Assembly (NCBI GenBank): GCA_016202555.1
Contig: JACQOL010000112.1
Location: 1-6,678 of the forward strand
Origin: Chloroflexota bacterium
GTDB taxonomy: Bacteria > Chloroflexota > Dehalococcoidia > Dehalococcoidales > UBA2162
Length of the DNA stretch: 6,678 nucleotides
Direction of reading: 5' to 3'
The position numbers and the translations under genes are program-made. Positions 6,171-6,678 of the stretch are shown here, piece after piece (position 1 is the first letter of the stretch; each line of letters opens with the position of its first letter). A model generated the notes under the pieces. The model saw only the letters and a list, made by a program, of their open reading frames with translations. It searched no databases and was not told the origin of the DNA.

Positions 6171-6178
6171 ACCCCCTT
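6171..6178 (-). promoter_or_regulatory. Ribosome binding site supporting the TTG start of the acyl-CoA dehydrogenase
   Basis: AAGGGGGT on the minus strand ends four bases before the TTG at 6166. It is the only good Shine-Dalgarno match in the 95-bp gap and supports the rare start codon. The rest of the gap (6179-6261) holds no clear terminator; a lone TAAAAT near 6244-6249 lacks a -35, so no promoter is called. Confidence 0.6.
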
Positions 6179-6261
6179 CGGTTTAATTGATTAGTCGTTT
6201 GATTGGCATGGAAGAATAAATAGCAGCGAGGCTAAACTCATCATTTTAAGCCGAACCCAAA

Positions 6262-6678
6262 CTAGACTTTACTAAAAACATTCCTGATATTGACATGGAG
6301 TTTCCTGCCTAATTTGGCAACGGCTTCATATCTGATTTTATTAAGTTCCCCTTGTTTTTCTTCAAATTCACTGCTTGAATAAAGCTTTTCCGGGTGTACA
6401 TAAATATCATCAACCACCCTGATTGCGGCCGGCACCTGAAAGCCGGTAGGAGAATCTACCCAGTTTTCAAGCCCCCCTCTTATTAAGGAATCCAATATCC
6501 CCATGGTAAATTCTAACCTGATATCTCGGTAATGCTCTCCTTCACCAATTCCGCCGGTATTTATCAGGTAGTAATTCAAATGAGGCAGCCCCTTTAATAT
6601 CTTATAGAAGATATTAGCATGCTGGGCTAAATCACCAGCCACAAAAGGGTCGTAGAAAAATTCGCTTCTGATTGTGCC
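6262..6678 (-). CDS. Divergent ATP-type phosphoenolpyruvate carboxykinase-like protein, C-terminal part (cut by window edge)
   Basis: The minus-strand frame is open from the window edge to TAG at 6264-6262, giving 138 residues of the C-terminal end. It begins GTIRSEFFYDPFVAGDLAQH. Compared from memory with E. coli PckA, the order of elements agrees: an F-x-PF segment after a Gly-Thr/Arg region, an Ala-Asn-x-x-Tyr helix, YYLINTG (like YLVNTG), a FTMGILDSLIRG helix (like DTRAIIDAILNG), a VPAAIR segment (like the IPTELPG region), and a final Leu-Ala-Asn helix. ATP-PEPCK converts oxaloacetate and ATP to PEP, CO2 and ADP in gluconeogenesis. Several normally conserved residues differ (NTGW is NTGG; TRAIID is TMGILD), so activity is uncertain and a paralogous PEPCK-fold family is possible. 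The catalytic lysine, P-loop and metal ligands lie outside the window. An internal GTG at 6642 is not a real start. Confidence 0.6.
   Translation of the reverse strand, partial: GTIRSEFFYDPFVAGDLAQHANIFYKILKGLPHLNYYLINTGGIGEGEHYRDIRLEFTMGILDSLIRGGLENWVDSPTGFQVPAAIRVVDDIYVHPEKLYSSSEFEEKQGELNKIRYEAVAKLGRKLHVNIRNVFSKV

Noticed and set aside
6179..6261. Possible promoter before the acyl-CoA dehydrogenase gene
   Set aside because: A TAAAAT is present but no -35-like hexamer occurs at 16-18 bases; co-transcription with the PEPCK-like gene or a non-sigma-70 promoter cannot be told apart.
1..6678. CRISPR arrays, tRNA/rRNA genes, insertion sequences, phage or defence genes
   Set aside because: No direct repeat series, tRNA cloverleaf, rRNA-like segment, transposase motif or terminal inverted repeats were seen; the window is ordinary metabolic and housekeeping sequence.

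Overview
All recognisable genes lie on the minus strand, so transcription runs from the right end of the window to the left. The gene content suggests an anaerobic bacterium. It has a fatty-acid/ribosome housekeeping cluster of the DUF177-rpmF-fab type, and next to it an acyl-CoA dehydrogenase with an ETF whose alpha subunit carries a built-in 2[4Fe-4S] ferredoxin domain. Base composition looks close to balanced by eye. A Chloroflexota (Dehalococcoidia-like) or Firmicutes-like anaerobe would fit, but nothing in the window fixes the lineage.

Layout in transcription order. (1) Positions 6678-6262: the C-terminal part of a divergent ATP-type phosphoenolpyruvate carboxykinase-like protein, cut by the window edge. 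(2) Positions 6166-2985: a three-gene acyl-CoA dehydrogenase / etfB / ferredoxin-etfA operon. It matches, in order and domain make-up, the caffeyl-CoA reductase-Etf genes carCDE of Acetobacterium woodii. The EtfB sequence looks like the electron-bifurcating class, so the complex may couple NADH-driven enoyl-CoA reduction to ferredoxin reduction, or run in reverse. (3) Positions 2984-2839: a 146-bp regulatory gap with a near-consensus sigma-70 promoter whose spacer contains a palindrome, followed by a leader with competing hairpins and a possible 16-codon leader ORF. (4) Positions 2838-360: DUF177 (YceD-like), rpmF (zinc-ribbon L32), fabD and fabG, tightly spaced and almost certainly one transcript. 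(5) Positions 359-277: an 83-bp gap with a plausible promoter. (6) Positions 276-1: the first 92 codons of nusB, cut by the window edge.

How the genes work together. DUF177 and L32 belong to ribosome biogenesis. FabD loads malonyl groups onto ACP and FabG performs the first reduction of the fatty-acid cycle. NusB is an rRNA antitermination factor. The cluster therefore links ribosome production with membrane lipid synthesis, but plsX and fabH (often between rpmF and fabD) and acpP (often after fabG) are absent here. The Acd/EtfBA module is a separate energy-metabolism unit, and the PEPCK-like gene upstream may be gluconeogenic or anaplerotic. No RNA genes, mobile elements, CRISPR arrays or long repeats were seen. 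No gene-free stretch exceeds 300 bases.
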